A DNA stretch of 64,000 bases from an uncultured Brevundimonas sp. Lineage in GTDB: Bacteria; Pseudomonadota; Alphaproteobacteria; Caulobacterales; Caulobacteraceae. Numbering within the stretch: position 1 is the stretch's first letter; each line of letters opens with the position of its first letter. Positions 30,163 to 42,931 of this stretch are shown piece by piece. Position numbers and translations under genes: made by a program. The notes beneath the pieces were generated by a model. The model was not told the origin of the DNA and did no database searches. It was given only the letters and a program-made list of their open reading frames with translations. The stretch is from contig NZ_CAMZFB010000004.1 in NCBI RefSeq assembly GCF_947305955.1, forward strand, positions 45,195-109,194. The letters are read 5' to 3'.

Positions 30163-30374
30163 GTCTCAAATAGACGATCATTACGCCAAGGTAATATTTT
30201 CGGCCCAGCTTCGACTTATTTGAGTATATCGTCGTAATATTTATGTGTTTAAAAAGAAACAGAGCAATGTGTTTGGCTGAACATTGCAATCTGTACATTT
30301 GATATTCCACGCAGGACTAACTCTTCTTCCGCTCCGTTAAATCGCTCGGGTATTCGTCCCGAAAAGGAGAGGGA

Positions 30375-33359
30375 ATGTTGAAAGTCCACGGCAGGCGCGG
30401 CCTGCTCGCCGGTTCCATGTTGGCCGGCCTTTGCACCTTCGCCATGGCGGCCCCCGCCACGGCCCAGGAAGTCGATGACGGTGTCGCCGAAGTCGAACAG
30501 ATCGTCGTCACCGGCTCGCGCATCCGTCAGCGCAATCTGGAAACCACAAGCCCGATCACCCAGGTGACCGGCGAGGATATCGACGTCGCCGGTGTGACCC
30601 GCGTCGAAGATCTGGTGACCCAGCTGCCGCAGGCTTTCGCTGCCCAGAACTCGACCTCGGCCAACGGTGCCTACGGCAACGCCACGGTGTCGCTGCGCAA
30701 TATGGGGGCCAACCGCACGCTGGTGCTGATCGACGGTCGCCGCATGGGCTACGGCTCGCCGAACGACGTGGCAGCCGACCTGAACCAAATTCCGGAACAG
30801 CTGATCGAGCGCGTCGAAGTGCTGACCGGCGGTGCCTCGGCTATCTACGGCTCGGACGCCATCTCGGGCGTGGTGAACTTCATCACCAAGAAGGATTTCC
30901 GTGGCCTGCAGATCGATGCCCAGTACGGCTTCTATCAGCACAACAACGACTATGACGGTCCGGGCAATGTGCGCCGTGCCGTGTTGGACAGCGCCAAGCG
31001 CAATCCGGCTGAATACGTGATGCCTGATGATAATGTGTCGGACGGCGAGAGCCGCTCGATCAACATCATCATGGGTACCGGTTCGGATGACGGCCGTGCC
31101 AACCTGATGGCCTATGCGGGTTACCGCCGCAACAACGAGATCGTCGCCGGCCAGCGTGACTTTGGTGCCTGCGCGCTGGGTCTGGACGCAGAAACGGACC
31201 CGTACAACTTCTACTGCTCGGGTTCGGGAACCTCATACCCGGGCCAGTTCCGCAACCTGCTGAACGGGGACACCCTGACGATCGGGGGCAGTGCCGATAA
31301 CGGGACCTTTGTGCCGTACGACAAGACGACGGGTGTCTACAACTATGGTGCCAATGTGCACTTCCAGCGCCCGGATGAGCGCTACATCCTCGGTGCCATG
31401 GGTTCGTATAAGATCAATGATCGTGCCGAGGCCTACGCCCAGCTGATGTTCTCGGACTACAAGTCCGTGGCACAGATCGCTCCGGCAGGGGCCTTCATGG
31501 GGCCGATCATCAATATGAAGTGCGGCAACCCGCTGTTGTCGGCACAACAGCGTACGACGCTGGGCTGCGGCGGTGCCGTAACCGAAGTCGAGATGATGAT
31601 TGGTCGCCGTAACGTCGAGGGCGGTCCGCGTCAGGATTCGATCCACTACAACTCATTCCGGATGGTGACGGGCGTTCGCGGCGCACTGACCGACAGCTGG
31701 AACTATGACGTCACGGGCCAATTCTCGCGCGTGGGTCTGGATCGCGTCTACAACAACGACTTCTCGAAAGAGCGTCTGGCGCGTGCCTTCGACGTGGTTG
31801 ATGTCAACGGCGTGGCGACCTGCCGCTCGGTTGTGGATGGCACGGACAAGAACTGCGTGCCGTACAACATCTTCTCGCCGGGTGGCGTGACCCCAGAAGC
31901 GCTGAAGTATCTTCAGATCCCGCTGCTGCAAAGCGGCTACACCACCCAGCAGATGGTGACGGCTGTCGCCAGCGGCGATCTGGGCGTGAAGATGCCGTGG
32001 TCGGACCTGACGGCTCAGGCAGCTCTCGGCGTTGAATATCGCCGTGACGCGCTGGAATCCCACGCCGATGCCGCGTTCGAAGCCAACGACGGTGCAGGTC
32101 AAGGTGGCCCGACCATCGGCTATTCGGGTTCGGCTGACGTGATGGAAATCTTTGGCGAGCTGCAACTGCCGCTGGCCGAGAATAAGTCGTGGGTCTACTC
32201 GTCGTCGCTCGACATGGCCTATCGCTATTCGAAGTACGACAACTATTCGGCCGATACCTACAAGATCGGTCTGGATTACGCCCCGACCGAGGATGTGCGT
32301 TTCCGCGCCAGCTTCTCCAAGGCTGTCCGTGCTCCGAACGTGATCGAACTGTACCAGGGCCACGGCTACAACCTGTCGTATGCCAAGTTTGATCCGTGCT
32401 CGACGGTGGGCCGCGGCGGTGCCGTTCCGGCCTCGTGTATCGGTACCAATCCGTGGCAGGTTACCGCGGCGCAGGCTGCGGACCCACTGCTGTACAACCC
32501 GTCCGACCAGTACAGCTTCAAACAGGGCGGTAATACCAACCTGACGCCGGAAGAGGCCGAGACCTTCACCTTTGGTGCTGTGTTTACGCCGCGCTTCCTG
32601 CCGGGCTTCAACCTGTCGCTCGACTATTATGACATCAAGGTCGAAAACCTGATCGGCAACCTCGGCATTCAGAACATCTTCGATGCCTGCTATGTCGCGA
32701 ACATGACCCAGATGTGCGAGCGCATCAAACGTGACGCACGAACCGGTTCGCTGTGGCTGAACGAGGGCCACGTTGAGGACACGAGTGTCAACATCGGTGG
32801 CCAGCGCACGTCTGGCATCGACTTGAACGCCAACTACTCGGTTGACCTGAGCGACTGGGGCGCGACGGACATGGGCCGTCTGGCCTTTGGTATGTCGGGC
32901 ACCTGGCTGCAAAGCCTCGAAACCGACACCGGTCTGGGCTTCTCGAACAGCGTCTATGACTGCGCAGGTTACTATGGCAGCGTCTGCGTGCTGCCGAACC
33001 CGGAATGGCGTCACCGCGCCCGTGTGACGTGGATGACCCCGTGGAACGTCGATCTGACGGCCACCTGGCGCCATATCGGCAGTGTGACCCAAGCTCACCT
33101 CGCTCCCGACGGTAGCCTGGGTGGTGCTCCGGCATCGGCGGAGTACGAACTCAGCGACCGTAACTACATCGACCTGGCAGTCACCTGGCAGGCCCGTCAC
33201 AACCTCAAGGTTCGTGCCGGTATCAACAATGTGTTCGATATCGATCCGCCGCTGACCCAAGATGCCGGTTCGCAATCGCTGGGCAGCAACAACACCTATC
33301 CGCAAGTCTACGACTCGATGGGTCGGTTCATGTTCGTGGGTCTGACCGCCGACTTCTAA
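30375..33359 (+). CDS. TonB-dependent receptor 3
   Basis: Closely similar to receptor 2 across the whole length: QIVVTGSRIRQRNLETTSPITQVTGEDIDVAGVTRVEDLVTQLPQAFAAQNST...; C-terminal GRFMFVGLTADF. Confidence 0.95.
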   Translation: MLKVHGRRGLLAGSMLAGLCTFAMAAPATAQEVDDGVAEVEQIVVTGSRIRQRNLETTSPITQVTGEDIDVAGVTRVEDLVTQLPQAFAAQNSTSANGAYGNATVSLRNMGANRTLVLIDGRRMGYGSPNDVAADLNQIPEQLIERVEVLTGGASAIYGSDAISGVVNFITKKDFRGLQIDAQYGFYQHNNDYDGPGNVRRAVLDSAKRNPAEYVMPDDNVSDGESRSINIIMGTGSDDGRANLMAYAGYRRNNEIVAGQRDFGACALGLDAETDPYNFYCSGSGTSYPGQFRNLLNGDTLTIGGSADNGTFVPYDKTTGVYNYGANVHFQRPDERYILGAMGSYKINDRAEAYAQLMFSDYKSVAQIAPAGAFMGPIINMKCGNPLLSAQQRTTLGCGGAVTEVEMMIGRRNVEGGPRQDSIHYNSFRMVTGVRGALTDSWNYDVTGQFSRVGLDRVYNNDFSKERLARAFDVVDVNGVATCRSVVDGTDKNCVPYNIFSPGGVTPEALKYLQIPLLQSGYTTQQMVTAVASGDLGVKMPWSDLTAQAALGVEYRRDALESHADAAFEANDGAGQGGPTIGYSGSADVMEIFGELQLPLAENKSWVYSSSLDMAYRYSKYDNYSADTYKIGLDYAPTEDVRFRASFSKAVRAPNVIELYQGHGYNLSYAKFDPCSTVGRGGAVPASCIGTNPWQVTAAQAADPLLYNPSDQYSFKQGGNTNLTPEEAETFTFGAVFTPRFLPGFNLSLDYYDIKVENLIGNLGIQNIFDACYVANMTQMCERIKRDARTGSLWLNEGHVEDTSVNIGGQRTSGIDLNANYSVDLSDWGATDMGRLAFGMSGTWLQSLETDTGLGFSNSVYDCAGYYGSVCVLPNPEWRHRARVTWMTPWNVDLTATWRHIGSVTQAHLAPDGSLGGAPASAEYELSDRNYIDLAVTWQARHNLKVRAGINNVFDIDPPLTQDAGSQSLGSNNTYPQVYDSMGRFMFVGLTADF

Positions 33360-33384
33360 GGCGATCTGGCTCTAGGGCAAAAAG

Positions 33385-33419
33385 GAGGGGCGGTGGTTGA
33401 TCCACCGCCCCTCATTTTT
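33385..33419 (+). terminator. intrinsic terminator after receptor 3
   Basis: GAGGGGCGGTGG-ttgat-CCACCGCCCCTC followed by ATTTTTG. Confidence 0.9.
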
Positions 33420-33432
33420 GTTTTCAGCAGCT

Positions 33433-36065
<2,633 letters not shown>

Positions 36066-36066
<1 letters not shown>

Positions 36067-36434
36067 CAGGCGTTTTCCAGTTGGGCAAGGCGGCGGACGA
36101 TAGCGGCGAGGTAGCCCTTGCGGTGGCAAGCGGCGATGTGGCCCTCGCTGAACTTCTCGGAACGCACGATATAGGTGGCATAGCCGAGCAGGGTGGCCTG
36201 ATCGGCGGCGGCAATGGTTTCCAGCGACGGGTTCGGTATCCGCTCACCCTTCAGCATGCGGTCATAGACATCCGACGGCCCGCCAAGACCGATGGCCCCC
36301 AGCGCCCGCTCCCACGCGTGGAAGACAGGCGCGTATTTGGCATAGGTGAAGCCGGTGCCTGTCCGCTCCCACGTGACGAACTGCTCGTCGGTGGTCGCGT
36401 CCAGTTGGTCGGCCAACGTCAGCAGGTCAGACAT
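36066..36434 (-). CDS. small protein, DUF6508-like, between the two MetH halves
   Basis: [50 protein letters not shown]...[41 protein letters not shown]; start overlaps the metH-N stop, stop overlaps the metH-C start. Confidence 0.85.
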
Positions 36435-37504
36435 CAGGCGACCAGTTCGAACGGTTCCAGACCCGACAGTCGTAGCGCGACGGGGCGTTCCGGAATGGTG
36501 CGCGGGTCCACGCCCGCCACTTCGTCGGCGATGTGTTTGATGTGGTCGGGCGTGGTGCCGCAGCAGCCGCCGACGATATTGACCAGACCCGACTTGGCCC
36601 ATTCCTCGATGAAGTGGCCTGTCTCGTGCGGTTCTTCGTCGTACTGGCCCATGGCGTTTGGCAGGCCCGCGTTCGGATAAGCGCTGACGAGGGTGTCGGC
36701 GACGCGGCTTAGTTCGGCGATGTGCGGACGCATCAGCTCGGCGCCGAGGGCGCAGTTGAAGCCCACGGCGAACGGCTTGGCGTGGCGTACCGAGTTCCAG
36801 AAGGCCTCTGCCGTCTGGCCCGACAGGGTGCGGCCCGAACGGTCGGTGATGGTGCCCGAAATCCAAATGGGCAGGGGCTCATAGCCCTCGTCCTCGAGGT
36901 CCTTCACGGCCTTGATCGCAGCCTTGGCGTTCAGGGTGTCAAAGACGGTCTCGATCAGGAACAGGTCCACGCCGCCGTCATGCAGGGCCTTCGCCTGCTG
37001 CTTGTAGGCGTTATAGACCTCGTCATAGGAAACAGCGCGGTAGCCCGGATCGTTCACATCGGGGCTGAGCGACAGGGTGCGGTTGGTCGGGCCAATGGCA
37101 CCGGCGACAAAGCGCGGCTTGTGCGGCTCCTTCTCGGTCCAGCGGTCAGCGACCTCGCGACCGATACGGGCACCCTCATAGTTCAGATCATAGACCGCAT
37201 CTTCCAGCCCGTAGTCGGCCTGCGCGATGGTCGTGGACGAGAAGGTGTTGGTCTCGGAGATGTCCGCGCCGACGCTGTAATAAACGTCGTGCAGGCCCGC
37301 CACGATGTCGGGACGGGTCAGGATCAGAAGGTCGTTGTTGCCCTTCTGCGGGTGGCTGTGGTTGGCGAACCGCTCGCCGCGGAAGTCTTCCTCGGACAGG
37401 TTCTCGCGCTGGATCATCACGCCCCAGCTGCCGTCCAGAACCAGAATACGATCCTTGGCTGCCTTATAGAGCGCCGCGATACGTTCGGAGCGGGTCAAAG
37501 CCAT
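36434..37504 (-). CDS. metH: homocysteine S-methyltransferase domain protein (MetH N-terminal part)
   Basis: [46 protein letters not shown]...[14 protein letters not shown]...[15 protein letters not shown]. Confidence 0.95.
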   Translation of the reverse strand: MALTRSERIAALYKAAKDRILVLDGSWGVMIQRENLSEEDFRGERFANHSHPQKGNNDLLILTRPDIVAGLHDVYYSVGADISETNTFSSTTIAQADYGLEDAVYDLNYEGARIGREVADRWTEKEPHKPRFVAGAIGPTNRTLSLSPDVNDPGYRAVSYDEVYNAYKQQAKALHDGGVDLFLIETVFDTLNAKAAIKAVKDLEDEGYEPLPIWISGTITDRSGRTLSGQTAEAFWNSVRHAKPFAVGFNCALGAELMRPHIAELSRVADTLVSAYPNAGLPNAMGQYDEEPHETGHFIEEWAKSGLVNIVGGCCGTTPDHIKHIADEVAGVDPRTIPERPVALRLSGLEPFELVA

Positions 37505-37507
37505 AAC

Positions 37508-38452
37508 TCAAGCAGCCTTTTGTTCACGCACGCCCAGAACGCGGCAGATGGCATAGACCAGATCGGCACGGTTCAGGGTGTAGAAGTGGAAGTCCTCGAA
37601 GCCTTCTTCCTGAAGGCGGGCACAGGTTTCGGCGGCGACCGAGGCGGCGATCAGCTTGCGCGTCTCGGGGTCGTTATCCAGACCGTCGAAGTGGGCGGCC
37701 AGCCAGTCGGGCAGGGCGGTACCGCAGGCCGAGGTCATGCGTTGCAGACCGGCAAAGTTCGACACCGGCATGATGCCCGGAATGAGCTTCAGCGTGATGC
37801 CCGCGGCGCGTACCTGATCGCGGAAGCGCAGGAAGGCGTCCAGATCAAAGAAGAACTGGGTCACGGCGCGGGTGGCTCCGGCATCCTGTTTGGCCTTCAG
37901 AACATCCAGATCGTGCTGGATGGACGGGCTTTCGGGGTGTTTCTCGGGGTATGCACCAACAGTGATGTCGAAGCCGCCGACCGCATTGATGGCGCGGGCC
38001 AGTTCGGTGGCGTTGGCATAGCCGTCGGCGCGGGGCTGATAGACGCCGCCGATGCCGTTGCCACCGGGCGGGTCGCCGCGCAGGGCCACGATGTGGTCCA
38101 CGCCGATGGACTTATAGCCCTCGATCACCTCGTCCACCTCCTCGCGGCTGGCCTCGACGCAGGTCAGGTGGGCCGCCGGACGCAGCGATGTTTCGGTGAT
38201 GATGCGTTGAACCGTGCGGTGGGTACGTTCACGCGTCGAGCCACCAGCGCCATAGGTTACCGATACGAAGGCAGGGTTCAGCGGCTCCAGACGGCGGATG
38301 GCCTTCCACAGATTGGCCTCGGCCTCGTCCGTCTTGGGCGGGAAGAACTCGAACGAAACATTGACCGGATTCTTGCTGTTACCGGCGCGGGCCACGGGAC
38401 CCAGCGGCGACAGCAGCAGGGCGCGGGCTTCGGCGAGAGAGGAGGGGGCCAT
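37508..38452 (-). CDS. metF: methylenetetrahydrofolate reductase
   Basis: NPVNVSFEFFPPKTDEAEANLWKAIRRLEPLNPAFVSVTYGAGGSTRERTHRTVQRI...IVALRGDPPGG...AVTQFFFDLDAFLRFRD. Confidence 0.96.
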   Translation of the reverse strand: MAPSSLAEARALLLSPLGPVARAGNSKNPVNVSFEFFPPKTDEAEANLWKAIRRLEPLNPAFVSVTYGAGGSTRERTHRTVQRIITETSLRPAAHLTCVEASREEVDEVIEGYKSIGVDHIVALRGDPPGGNGIGGVYQPRADGYANATELARAINAVGGFDITVGAYPEKHPESPSIQHDLDVLKAKQDAGATRAVTQFFFDLDAFLRFRDQVRAAGITLKLIPGIMPVSNFAGLQRMTSACGTALPDWLAAHFDGLDNDPETRKLIAASVAAETCARLQEEGFEDFHFYTLNRADLVYAICRVLGVREQKAA

Positions 38453-38453
38453 G

Positions 38454-39416
38454 TCAGGCGCTCTTTCGGGCAGAGTCGACCGGACGGGTGCCGGTCCAGA
38501 TGTGTACGGTCAGACCTTCGCGGTCGGGTGGCAGAATGATGGGGGCAGAGGCTTCAAGCCCACTCGTTTCCAGCCATTGCGCGATTTCCTCATCGGCAAA
38601 GCCGAGGCGGCGGTGCTGATGGGCCTCGCGCAGATGCTCGAAATTGTGAGGAGCGAAATCAACGATCAGCAGCTTCCCGCCGGGGCAGACGACGCGTGCG
38701 GCCTCGGCAATCGCGGCGGCCGGATCGTTCAGATAGTGCAGAACCTGATGCACGATCACCAGATCGGCGCTGCGTTCGGGCAGGCGGGTCGAGAAGATGT
38801 CGCCGTGGCGCAGTTCCACGCCTTCCAGACCGGCCTTGGTCACATTGGCGCGGGCGATGTTCAGCATGTTCTGGCTCAGGTCCAGGCCCACCGACATGCG
38901 GGCATTCTTGCCCAGCAGGGTCAGCATGCGTCCCGACCCCGTGCCAAGATCGACAACGCGCTCGAACGGTCCGGTGCCGACAGCGCGGATGACGGCTGCT
39001 TCGACGTCGCTTTCGCAGACATAGAGCGATCGCATCTTGTCCCACTGGGGCGCGACCTGTTCGAAATAACGGGCCGCTTCCTCGGCGCGTTCACGGCGCA
39101 CCTCTTCAAGACGGCGGTGGTCCGCTTCGCCTTCGTCATCCGACAGGAGATCGAGAACCGTATCGGTCAGGCGGCGTGCCAGCGCATCGTGCGACAAGCG
39201 GTAGAAGACGCGCGCGCCATCAGGAAAACGTTCGATCAGACCCGCATCGGCCATCAGCTTCAGGTGGCGCGAGACACGCGGCTGGCTTTGGTCCAGGACG
39301 CGGGACAGCTCCATCACCGAGAGTTCCTCGGCGGCCAGTAGGGACAGGATACGCAGTCGGGTCGGCTCGCCAGCGGCGCGCAGAATCTCGACAGTCTGGT
39401 CTGCAGTCAGGTTCAT
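38454..39416 (-). CDS. ArsR-family HTH fused to SAM-dependent methyltransferase domain (SahR-like candidate)
   Basis: EILRAAGEPTRLRILSLLAAEELSVMELSRVLDQSQPRVSRHLKLMADAGLIERFPDGARVFYRLS plus VVDLGTGSGRMLTLLGKNARMSVGLDLSQNML. Confidence 0.92.
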   Translation of the reverse strand: MNLTADQTVEILRAAGEPTRLRILSLLAAEELSVMELSRVLDQSQPRVSRHLKLMADAGLIERFPDGARVFYRLSHDALARRLTDTVLDLLSDDEGEADHRRLEEVRRERAEEAARYFEQVAPQWDKMRSLYVCESDVEAAVIRAVGTGPFERVVDLGTGSGRMLTLLGKNARMSVGLDLSQNMLNIARANVTKAGLEGVELRHGDIFSTRLPERSADLVIVHQVLHYLNDPAAAIAEAARVVCPGGKLLIVDFAPHNFEHLREAHQHRRLGFADEEIAQWLETSGLEASAPIILPPDREGLTVHIWTGTRPVDSARKSA

Positions 39417-39420
39417 GCCC

Positions 39421-39442
39421 CATATAAAGATATCTTTATATG
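39421..39442. promoter_or_regulatory. perfect 22-bp palindrome CATATAAAGATATCTTTATATG
   Basis: Exact self-reverse-complement 5-26 bp upstream of the ArsR-methyltransferase start codon. Confidence 0.8.
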
Positions 39443-39551
39443 ATTATGCAAGAAAAATCTTAGCACAGGCGAACACTTATGTCCCGCAACTGACTGCTCA
39501 GTGGAATGGATTATCCAATTTGCGCACCAAATCGGTCGCGCAGAACACGAT

Positions 39552-40478
39552 TTATTCCGGTATCGGCGTAACCAAGGGTTGTCCGGCGAAGTGGGCCGAC
39601 AGGTTTTGCAGCGTCAAAAGCAGCATCCCCTGTACCCCGTTGGTCGTGGCACCGCCTGCATGTGGGGACAACAGGATATTCGGCACATCGATCCAGCGCG
39701 AGGAAGGCGTCGGTTCGGTCTCAAAGACATCCAGCGCGGCACCGCCCAACTGGCCGGTTTTCAGCGCGGCGATAAGGGCGTCCTCATTGACCAGAGAGCC
39801 GCGCGAGACGTTGACGATGATCCCCTGCGGTCCGACAGCCTGAATGACATCGGCGTCTATCAGTCCGCGATTGCTGTCATCCGCGCGACAGGCCACGACC
39901 AGAATATCCGTATCGCTGGCCAGTTGTTTCAGGCTGTCGGCGCGTTTCCATGCCGTCTGCTTGGGCCGCGGCCCCCACCACTGCACCTCTAGATTGAAGG
40001 CCGAGGCACGCCTGGCGACCGCCTCGCCAATGGCTCCCAGTCCGACAATGCCGACCTTCTGGCCCTGAAGCGATCCGGTGATATTGCGCTGTTCAAGGCT
40101 CCAGTCGCCGGTGAGGACCTTGGCATGTCCGGCGACAATCTCGCGGCGGGCGGCAAGGATCAGCCCCATGGCCAGATCGGCCACGTCCTCGTGGTTCACA
40201 TTGGGCGAGTGGCTGAGCTTCAAGCCGCGCTGTCGGCACCATTCGATATCCAGCCCGTCGTATCCGGCGGTGAAACAGGCCACCAGTTCCAGATTGGGCA
40301 GCTTTTCGATGACGGGCTTGTCCAGTGGCTCCTCGCCAGCGGTGACAATGGCCCGAATGTCGCTGGCGGCCTCGACCGGCGGGCCTTCCCACAGGCGATA
40401 GACATCGAACTGGGTTTCGAGGAACGGGCTGAGCGGTGCCAGCATCCGGTTCATGATCAGGACGGCAGGGCGTGTCAT
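39552..40478 (-). CDS. 2-hydroxyacid dehydrogenase (D-isomer specific, NAD-binding)
   Basis: LQGQKVGIVGLGAIGEAVARRASAF; GIIVNVSRGSLVNEDALIAALKTGQLGGAALDVFETEPTP; LLSPHAGGAT. Confidence 0.94.
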   Translation of the reverse strand: MTRPAVLIMNRMLAPLSPFLETQFDVYRLWEGPPVEAASDIRAIVTAGEEPLDKPVIEKLPNLELVACFTAGYDGLDIEWCRQRGLKLSHSPNVNHEDVADLAMGLILAARREIVAGHAKVLTGDWSLEQRNITGSLQGQKVGIVGLGAIGEAVARRASAFNLEVQWWGPRPKQTAWKRADSLKQLASDTDILVVACRADDSNRGLIDADVIQAVGPQGIIVNVSRGSLVNEDALIAALKTGQLGGAALDVFETEPTPSSRWIDVPNILLSPHAGGATTNGVQGMLLLTLQNLSAHFAGQPLVTPIPE

Positions 40479-40531
40479 GTCTCTACACTACCGCTGTTAT
40501 CCAATCTGGCCAGACCTAACACGCCGCAAAG

Positions 40532-40565
40532 AAAAACGGCCCCGCCCGTGGTGGGCGAGGCCGTT
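40532..40565 (-). terminator. intrinsic terminator after ettA
   Basis: AACGGCC-cc-GCCC-gtggt-GGGC-ga-GGCCGTT with a T5 run on the minus strand. Confidence 0.8.
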
Positions 40566-40588
40566 GATCCGGTCAGCGAAAGATTGGT

Positions 40589-42256
40589 TTAGCGGCCGAA
40601 CTTCTGGTGCTGGATACGCTTCGGAATGATGCTGTCGGCACCAAGGCGGCGCATCTTGTCCTGTTCGTAGGCTTCGAAGTTACCTTCGAACCATTCCACG
40701 TGACCGTCACCTTCGAAGGCGAGGATGTGGGTGGCCAGACGGTCAAGGAACCAGCGGTCGTGGCTGATGACCACGGCGCAGCCGGCGAACTCTTCCAGAG
40801 CCTCTTCGAGGTTCTGCAGGGTTTCGATGTCCAGGTCGTTGGTCGGTTCGTCGAGCAGGATCAGGTTGCCGCCGGTGGCCAGCGTCTTGGCAAGGTGGAC
40901 GCGGTTGCGCTCACCGCCCGACAGCAGGCCGACCTTCTTCTGTTGGTCGCCGCCCTTGAAGTTGAACGAGCCGACGTAGGCGCGGGTGTTGATCTCGCGC
41001 TTGCCGACCATCATCACGTCGGTGCCGCCCGAAATGGCCTGCCAGATGGTGTCTTCAGGCTTCAGGTCATCGCGCGACTGGTCGACATAGGCCAGCTTCA
41101 CGGTCTCGCCGACACGGATGGTGCCTTCGTCCGGGGTTTCCTGACCGGTGATCAGCTTGAACAGGGTCGACTTACCGGCACCGTTCGGGCCGATGACGCC
41201 AACGATACCGTTCGGCGGCAGCTTGAAGGTCAGGTCCTTGAAGAGCTGCTTGTCGCCGAACTTCTTGGACAGGCCATTGACTTCCAGCACCACGTTACCG
41301 AGGCGCGGGCCCGGCGGGATCTGGATGTGGGCGTAGGTCTGGGCGCCGCGTTGCGACTCCTGTTCCTCCACCATGCGCTCATAGGCGGCCAGACGGGCCT
41401 TCGACTTGGCCTGACGGGCCTTGGCACCCGAACGGACCCATTCCAGTTCGCGGGTAAGGGCGCGCTGGCGGGCTTCCGATTCCGATTGCTCCTGAACGAC
41501 GCGCTTCTGCTTGGCTTCCAGCCACGAGGAGTAGTTACCCTCGTGCGGGTGGCCTTTGCCGCGGTCCAGTTCCAGCGTCCACTTGGTCACTTGGTCAAGG
41601 AAGTAACGGTCGTGGGTCACGAGGATGACGCAGCCCGGGAAGTTTTCCAGGTGGTGCTGCAGCCACGCGACGGATTCGGCGTCCAGGTGGTTGGTCGGTT
41701 CGTCCATCAGCAGCATGTCGGGCTTCGACAGCAGCAGACGGGCGAGTGCGACGCGGCGCTTTTCACCACCCGACAGGTTGGTCACGGCCCAATCGTCCGG
41801 CGGGCAGCGCAGGGCGCCCATGGCCATTTCGATACGGCTGTCGATGTCCCACACGTCGGCGGCGTCGATCTTCTCCTGGAGAGCGGTCATCTCTTCCATG
41901 AGTTCGTCGGTGTAGTTTTCACCCAGCTCGGCAGCGATCTGGTTGAAACGGTTCACCCACTGCTTTTCTTCGCACCAGGCTTCGACGTTTTCGCGGACGT
42001 TCAGGTTCGGATCGAGCTGCGGCTCTTGTTCCAGATAGCCGCGCTTGATGCCATCGGCAGCACGGGCTTCACCCTGATATTCGTTGTCCAGACCGGCCAT
42101 GATCTTCAGCAGGGTGGACTTACCCGAGCCGTTCACGCCGACCACGCCGATCTTGGCGTCGTTATAGAAGCTGAGCCAGATGTTCTCGAAGACTTTCTTG
42201 CCGCCGGGGTAGGCCTTGGTCAGGCCCTGCATCTGGAAAATATATTGTTGCGCCAT
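40589..42256 (-). CDS. ettA: energy-dependent translational throttle protein EttA (ABC-F)
   Basis: MAQQYIFQMQGLTKAYPGGKKVFENIWLSFYNDAKIGVVGVNGSGKSTLLKIMAG; two ABC cassettes with LSGGE signatures. Confidence 0.95.
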   Translation of the reverse strand: MAQQYIFQMQGLTKAYPGGKKVFENIWLSFYNDAKIGVVGVNGSGKSTLLKIMAGLDNEYQGEARAADGIKRGYLEQEPQLDPNLNVRENVEAWCEEKQWVNRFNQIAAELGENYTDELMEEMTALQEKIDAADVWDIDSRIEMAMGALRCPPDDWAVTNLSGGEKRRVALARLLLSKPDMLLMDEPTNHLDAESVAWLQHHLENFPGCVILVTHDRYFLDQVTKWTLELDRGKGHPHEGNYSSWLEAKQKRVVQEQSESEARQRALTRELEWVRSGAKARQAKSKARLAAYERMVEEQESQRGAQTYAHIQIPPGPRLGNVVLEVNGLSKKFGDKQLFKDLTFKLPPNGIVGVIGPNGAGKSTLFKLITGQETPDEGTIRVGETVKLAYVDQSRDDLKPEDTIWQAISGGTDVMMVGKREINTRAYVGSFNFKGGDQQKKVGLLSGGERNRVHLAKTLATGGNLILLDEPTNDLDIETLQNLEEALEEFAGCAVVISHDRWFLDRLATHILAFEGDGHVEWFEGNFEAYEQDKMRRLGADSIIPKRIQHQKFGR

Positions 42257-42463
42257 TCGGTGCGTCGCGCCCTTGATTCAGAGGAATTGGGAGAGTTGCA
42301 GGGGGATGTAGCGATTGGGGGGCAAAAGGGCAAATCCGGCGCGACCATTGTCGCCCCTAATCTGCCGATAAAAGCGCCTCAAACCGTCCTGTGGCCGACT
42401 GCAACTCTCAAACGGGCGCTGCGATCAAACCTGTCTTTCAGCAGATTTGATCGCAGATAGACG

Positions 42464-42817
42464 TCAGGCTGCTGCCTTGCGTTGGGTGGCGGTGCGGATT
42501 AAGCCGACGACCAAAAGGGCCAGACCAAGTCCGATCAGGAACATGGAGATCATGTTGCCGCCGACTTCCTGACGATTGGCGGCGCTGATGGATTGGGCTG
42601 CCGATCGGGCGTCGGTGGCCGTGATGGCCGAAGCGAACGCTTGATCGTCGCATTGTTTGATCAGGTCTGCATTGCCACCACGGTTCTGCATTTCAGCGCG
42701 GCAGGCGGCAGTCAGCTCGGGGTTGGCCGCGGGCGTCGTGCCGCGAAACTGCATAAAGCCGCCAATGACGAGCAGGACGAGGCCGACAACCACGGCGATC
42801 ATGGGTTTGGATTTCAT
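42464..42817 (-). CDS. small membrane protein of unknown function
   Basis: MKSKPMIAVVVGLVLLVIGGFMQFRGTTPAANPELTAACRAEMQNRG...GGNMISMFLIGLGLALLVVGLIRTATQRKAAA; two TM segments. Confidence 0.75.
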   Translation of the reverse strand: MKSKPMIAVVVGLVLLVIGGFMQFRGTTPAANPELTAACRAEMQNRGGNADLIKQCDDQAFASAITATDARSAAQSISAANRQEVGGNMISMFLIGLGLALLVVGLIRTATQRKAAA

Positions 42818-42931
42818 AGGTAACAGCCCTGAATAAAATGAACTCAGGACTAAACCCGCGACGCCTCAAAATGATGCGTGGTCCGAAAAAGGATTGCCGC
42901 CTGTCGGCATGGATCCGCAGGCGGCTGATCA

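Noticed and set aside
39417-39551. Possible SAM/SAH riboswitch upstream of the methionine cluster
   Set aside because: The leader between the palindrome and the ArsR-methyltransferase start is only a few bases; no recognisable riboswitch core.
42419-42456. Hairpin CTGCGATCAAA...TTTGATCGCAG downstream of the small membrane protein gene
   Set aside because: Perfect 11-bp arms but no T tract on either side, and position after a stop codon only; probably a 3' structure, not enough to call a terminator or regulatory RNA.
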